Source: an uncultured Amylibacter sp. | GTDB lineage: Bacteria > Pseudomonadota > Alphaproteobacteria > Rhodobacterales > Rhodobacteraceae | Length of the DNA stretch: 10,558 nucleotides | Direction of reading: 5' to 3' | Assembly: GCA_938001995.1 (NCBI GenBank) | Contig: CALLAV010000053.1 | Span: 1-10,558, forward strand | In this document: positions 7,545 through 10,558 of the stretch, piece by piece | Layout: every line of letters starts with the position of its first letter | Position numbering within the stretch: position 1 is the stretch's first letter | Position numbers and translations under genes: made by a program | The notes under the pieces: generated by a model | What the model was told of the DNA's origin: nothing | The model's input: only the letters and a program-made list of their open reading frames with translations | Database searches by the model: none

Positions 7545-8678
7545 ATGAATTTTGATCTGACAGACGAACGCCAGATGCTGCAAGACGGCCTGCGCCGTTA
7601 TTTGGCTGGCGCATATACCGCGGACGCCCGCAAAGCGATGGAAGACGCCGAAGTGGGCTTTTCCGAGGAGATTTGGAACGGCCTTGCGGAAATGGGCGTC
7701 ATTGGTGCGTTATTTTCCGAAGACGACGGCGGTTTTGCTGGTGAAGGGTTCGACATTGCCTTGGTGTTCGAAGAGCTCGGCCGCGTCGGTGCGCAAGACC
7801 CGCTGATCGACACGGCAATTCTAGGGGGAGGTTTGATTGCAGCCCTTGGAACTGACGCACAGAAAGAGGCGATTGAAACGGTGATCGCGGGTGGTCAACA
7901 TCTGGCGCTCGCTCATGGGGAACCAAGCAGCCGCTTTGATCTAACCCGCGTGGACACGACTGCAGTAAAATCAGGCGACAACTACTTGGTGAACGGACGC
8001 AAAGCAGTGGTGGTGAACGCACCGTCTGCCAGCCACCTTATCGTCAGCGCGCGAACATCTGGCGATGCAGCAGACACAGACGGGATCAGCCTGTTCTTTG
8101 TCCCGCGCGACACTGAAGGCGTTTCCTTGCGCAGTTACCCCCTTGTGGGTGGTGGTCACGCAGCAGAGGTCACGCTTACAGATGTTGCCGTGCCTAAGAG
8201 CGCAATGCTCGGCGCGGAAGGTTGCGCATTTGATGCGATTTCTGCGGTCACTGCCAAAGCGACCCTGGCGATTTCTGCCGAAGCTCTAGGCCTGATGGAA
8301 AGCATTAAAACGCTGACCAATGAATACCTAAAGACCCGCAAACAGTTCGGCGTGCCCATCGGTAAATTCCAAGCCTTGCAACACCGTTTGGCCGACGTAC
8401 TGATCGAAATTGAGCAGGCACGTTCTGCGGTGATCAACCTTGCAGGCCATGTGGACGCAGATCCAAAGGTGCGTGATGTGCATGTCAGTGCCACAAAGAA
8501 CCTGATCGGGTTGGCGGCGCGTTTGGTGGCTGAAGAAGGCATTCAGATGCACGGCGGCATTGGTATGACGATGGAATATGATCTGGGACATTTGGCCAAA
8601 CGTCTGACCATGATTGATCACCGTTTTGGCGATACGGACTACCACATGGAACGGTTTATCGAACTGGCTGTGGCCTAG
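7545..8678 (+). CDS. Acyl-CoA dehydrogenase family protein, resembling pimeloyl-CoA dehydrogenase small subunit (PimD-like)
   Basis: Second acyl-CoA dehydrogenase-fold subunit, 377 residues. The N-terminal helical domain (about 1-115) is followed by a degenerate beta domain: the usual flavin segment reads LALAHGEPSSRFDLTRVDT (120-138), lacking the normal pattern of the preceding gene. The C-terminal domain keeps RKQFG (265-269) and QMHGGIG (334-340), the FAD-contact motifs missing from its neighbour. No acidic residue is at the helix-G base position (AKATLA, about 237-242), and the C-terminus (DYHMERFIELAVA) has no EGT/GGT segment, so this subunit alone should be inactive. ATG at 7545 is chosen because GAGGA (7536-7540), overlapping the preceding TGA stop, lies four bases upstream; this implies tight translational coupling. 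The stop shares CTAG with the convergent regulator gene. Confidence 0.9.
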   Translation: MNFDLTDERQMLQDGLRRYLAGAYTADARKAMEDAEVGFSEEIWNGLAEMGVIGALFSEDDGGFAGEGFDIALVFEELGRVGAQDPLIDTAILGGGLIAALGTDAQKEAIETVIAGGQHLALAHGEPSSRFDLTRVDTTAVKSGDNYLVNGRKAVVVNAPSASHLIVSARTSGDAADTDGISLFFVPRDTEGVSLRSYPLVGGGHAAEVTLTDVAVPKSAMLGAEGCAFDAISAVTAKATLAISAEALGLMESIKTLTNEYLKTRKQFGVPIGKFQALQHRLADVLIEIEQARSAVINLAGHVDADPKVRDVHVSATKNLIGLAARLVAEEGIQMHGGIGMTMEYDLGHLAKRLTMIDHRFGDTDYHMERFIELAVA

Positions 8679-9694
8679 AAATCCACCAGCTTTACACTTC
8701 GCCTGTCCCTGATCTTTTTCGGGGTCAGGCCAAATTCATCTTTCATGGATTTGGCCAGCGTTTGCGTCGAACCAAACCCCGTCGCAACCGAAATGTCCAC
8801 GATAGACACCGTTGTTTCTTCCAGCATCGCTTTCGCTCGTTTCACCCGCAGTCGCTTGTAAAACCGCGCAGGCGTATCGTTGAACACTTCGTTAAACTGT
8901 CGTTCCAAATGGCGCACTGACACGCCCAGCTCGTCGGCCAATTCAACCATGGGCAACGGCTCGCTGATTGTCTCTTCCATCAGGTTAATGGCCTTGGCGA
9001 TGCGCTTATCAAACAGGCTTTCGTTGTGGCCAATGTTACGCGGTTGTTCGGCGCTGGTTTTGCGAATGGACGGCATCAGCAGGTGGCTGGCCATTTCCGC
9101 CACTTGGGGCGCAGTCAAATGTTCGGCAATCAAACCCACCATCAGATCGAGCGTCGCCGAATGCCCTGCCGAAGTAATCACACCGCTCGCATTTTCCGCA
9201 ATGTTGAATGTCAGGTTCGGGTAATATCCTGCCTCGCTTAACGTCAGCACATCACGCCAATGGGTCGTTGCGTTTCCACCGCTTGGGCCTGTGCTTTCGA
9301 TGAATGCCGTTGCCGCGTCTGACAGCAGCGCGACCATGCGCCCTGCCCGTTTCATCGCCCGCACCCGCGCGATCCAATCACCGCCCGCAGGTTTGCGCCC
9401 ACCTGTCACGATCATTGCATCCGAAAAGTCGTGGTTCGCAACGGCGGGTTGTGCGCGCACGATCATGCCTTGTGATCCCGTCAACAAACCGGGCGTGTCA
9501 GACACATAGCGCCATTCAAAGGTATCGTTCGATAGAATGTCGTTGGCCTGCGCCAAGACGCTGCTTACGGCGGCCACCTCTAGGGCGTTGAACCCTGTGC
9601 TTACAAAAATTTCGAACCGCACAGGCGAAGCCTCCGACGTATTGGCAAGGGACGCGGTGTCCTGCACTGCCATAGATGCAAACGCGCCGCTCAT
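8675..9694 (-). CDS. GlxA-family transcriptional regulator (DJ-1/PfpI-like domain plus AraC HTH)
   Basis: Regulator of 339 residues. The N-terminal DJ-1/PfpI-like domain (about 25-190) includes RFEIFVSTGFNALEVAAV (26-43), MIVTGGRKPAG (94-104) and ITSAGHSATLDLMVGLI (173-189). The nucleophile-elbow Cys of DJ-1/PfpI enzymes is absent (ALLSDAATAF at 122-131), in keeping with a ligand-sensing, non-enzymatic domain. The C-terminal AraC double helix-turn-helix (about 228-332) shows VELADELGVSVRHLERQF and ISVATGFGSTQTLAKSMKDE. Relatives include the regulators of betaine, carnitine and amine catabolism, usually activators. It converges on the dehydrogenase genes and lies downstream of the FAD oxidoreductase gene on the same strand, so its target could be either or neither. 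Start ATG at 9694 lacks a strong ribosome-binding site; an ATG at 9673 is an alternative. Confidence 0.92.
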   Translation of the reverse strand: MSGAFASMAVQDTASLANTSEASPVRFEIFVSTGFNALEVAAVSSVLAQANDILSNDTFEWRYVSDTPGLLTGSQGMIVRAQPAVANHDFSDAMIVTGGRKPAGGDWIARVRAMKRAGRMVALLSDAATAFIESTGPSGGNATTHWRDVLTLSEAGYYPNLTFNIAENASGVITSAGHSATLDLMVGLIAEHLTAPQVAEMASHLLMPSIRKTSAEQPRNIGHNESLFDKRIAKAINLMEETISEPLPMVELADELGVSVRHLERQFNEVFNDTPARFYKRLRVKRAKAMLEETTVSIVDISVATGFGSTQTLAKSMKDEFGLTPKKIRDRRSVKLVDF

Positions 9695-9922
9695 ACGCGC
9701 TCAAATAACGGGCAAAACCCCGTCAAGCCAAGGGGTTCAGGCGCAAAAGGCGTCAAAAAGGCCGATTTTTGGATATACCGAGTCGCAGTCATACCCGATA
9801 TTTGCGCAATCATTCCCTAAATTCAATATTTATTCACAGTGGTAAATATTTTATTCCACCAACCGTAACTTGCATTCCAATACGGTTATACACGCAAGAA
9901 ACGCGTCCATTTACGCCAAAAG
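9695..9922. other. 228-base intergenic region upstream of the GlxA-type regulator gene
   Basis: No gene is seen. The half next to the regulator is GC-richer, with two short, mutually exclusive stem-loops (9708-9723 and 9716-9737). The other half is AT-rich and holds an 8-base inverted repeat (9825-9850). No good intrinsic terminator for the oxidoreductase gene is evident, and no sigma70 promoter for the regulator could be assigned with confidence. Confidence 0.6.
9825..9850. promoter_or_regulatory. AT-rich inverted repeat, candidate regulator-binding site
   Basis: AATATTTA (9825-9832) and its exact complement TAAATATT (9843-9850) flank 10 bases that hold a second small palindrome, CAC-A-GTG (9835-9841). 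It lies about 130 bases upstream of the GlxA-type regulator and 73 bases past the oxidoreductase stop. The stem is all A/T, so it makes a poor terminator; a protein-binding site is more likely. Which protein binds is not shown. Confidence 0.35.
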
Positions 9923-10558
9923 TTACGCTTCGTCGCGATTCTTCCACAATTCATAAGCAAACCGCGCCCGCACGCCCACATCCAAGATTGGGCGTGGTGG
10001 CAGCGGATTGGGTTCCCCAAGGCTGAACATATCGGCAATCAGGGGATTGTCCCGCTCCGTCGCCAAATCGGCCGCCAATGTACCCGCAAACGTGCCTTTG
10101 GACACGCCCACAGCGTTCTGACAAGCAGCCGACCAGATGTTTGGGGCCAATCGACCGAAGGCAGGCGCGCTGTTTTGGGATAGGCAGACAATCCCACTCC
10201 ATGTGTTTTCAATCTCGACCTGTGGCAGCATCGGGAACCGCGCATCAAACAGCGCTTTGTGTTGACGTTTCACCTTCGCCTGCTCGGCAGGTGTAACCAC
10301 TTGGCTTGGGCAATAGCCCAACCCCTGACGGATTAAAATCCGTCGATCATTGGTGTAGCGCATGGTGATCCCCGCAAAAGCATTCGCAGGGGTCAGCCCC
10401 CAAGGCGCATCCACACCGTAAGCCGCTTGCTCTTGATCTGTAAGCGGTCGGGTCAGACTTCCGTGGGCATACAAATGCAGGAATCGATTGCGATTGAACC
10501 CGAACTGTTCCGAATAGCCATTGGCCGCAAGGATCATTTTTGGCCCCCGTAACGACCC
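9923..10558 (-). CDS. DAO-family FAD-dependent oxidoreductase, C-terminal part (N-terminus beyond window)
   Basis: C-terminal 211 residues of a D-amino-acid-oxidase-like flavoprotein (DadA/OrdL/PuuB-like) that oxidises an amine or amino acid. The frame stays open through the right edge, so the ATG at 10537 is internal: GSLRGPKMILAANGYSEQFGF is the usual strand leading to the A-x-NGY FAD-domain motif. Also seen are YTNDRRILIRQG (substrate domain), ENTWSGIVCLSQNSAPAFGRL and NIWSAACQNAVGVSKGTFAGTLAADLA, the terminal FAD-binding segment of the family. The part resembling the Gly-rich loop reads QNAVGVSKG. The N-terminal GxGxxG dinucleotide fold lies outside. It is on the same strand as the GlxA-type regulator, 228 bases upstream of it. 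The substrate is unknown; amine or betaine-type compounds would fit the neighbouring regulator family. Confidence 0.9.
   Translation of the reverse strand, partial: GSLRGPKMILAANGYSEQFGFNRNRFLHLYAHGSLTRPLTDQEQAAYGVDAPWGLTPANAFAGITMRYTNDRRILIRQGLGYCPSQVVTPAEQAKVKRQHKALFDARFPMLPQVEIENTWSGIVCLSQNSAPAFGRLAPNIWSAACQNAVGVSKGTFAGTLAADLATERDNPLIADMFSLGEPNPLPPRPILDVGVRARFAYELWKNRDEA

Noticed and set aside
6767..7546. Long minus-strand open frame (259 codons) opposite the first acyl-CoA dehydrogenase gene
   Set aside because: It lies wholly antisense to a gene with clear family motifs, its translation is rich in Cys and His with no recognisable domain, and it has no convincing ribosome-binding site.
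9716..9737. AACCCC/GGGGTT hairpin as an intrinsic terminator
   Set aside because: The stem is only six base pairs with a 10-base loop and no proper T run on either strand.
10535..10537. ATG at 10537 as the start of a short complete gene
   Set aside because: The frame continues open to the window edge with sequence expected of the DAO family just before the NGY motif, so this is an internal methionine of a truncated gene.

Overview
The window looks like chromosomal DNA of an alphaproteobacterium, most probably a marine Rhodobacterales/Roseobacter-type organism. This rests on moderate GC content (judged by eye) and on protein families typical of that group: a TAXI-type TRAP transporter with fused permease, a CsiR-like GntR regulator, paired acyl-CoA dehydrogenases and a GlxA-type AraC regulator. 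No RNA gene, insertion sequence, CRISPR array or phage gene was seen. This is metabolic, not defence or mobile, DNA.

Layout. Positions 1-2230 (minus) hold most of a fused DctQM-type TRAP permease that runs off the left edge. Positions 2323-3291 (minus) hold its TAXI-family periplasmic binding protein, with a strong intrinsic terminator hairpin between the two genes. Positions 3378-4067 (minus) hold a FadR-subfamily (FCD) GntR regulator. A short AT-rich divergent promoter region (4068-4158) separates it from a plus-strand gene run. That run is an SDR oxidoreductase (4159-4887), a class-III PLP aminotransferase (4935-6263), and two acyl-CoA dehydrogenase-family subunits resembling pimeloyl-CoA dehydrogenase large and small subunits (6341-7537 and 7545-8678). 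A GlxA-type AraC regulator (8675-9694, minus) meets the last gene tail to tail, both stops lying in one CTAG. After a 228-base gap comes the C-terminal part of a DAO-family FAD oxidoreductase (9923-10558, minus), cut by the right edge.

Working model (inference). The GntR regulator sits between an uptake system and a catabolic gene run, which suggests it controls both in response to the imported compound or a metabolite of it. The enzymes fit a route in which an organic acid or amino acid is taken up, deaminated or oxidised by the aminotransferase and SDR, and its acyl-CoA form is desaturated by a two-subunit acyl-CoA dehydrogenase. No CoA ligase, enoyl-CoA hydratase or thiolase lies in the window, so the pathway is incomplete here and the substrate is unknown. 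The most notable observation is that the two dehydrogenase subunits have lost complementary sets of active-site motifs, which predicts an obligate heteromer.
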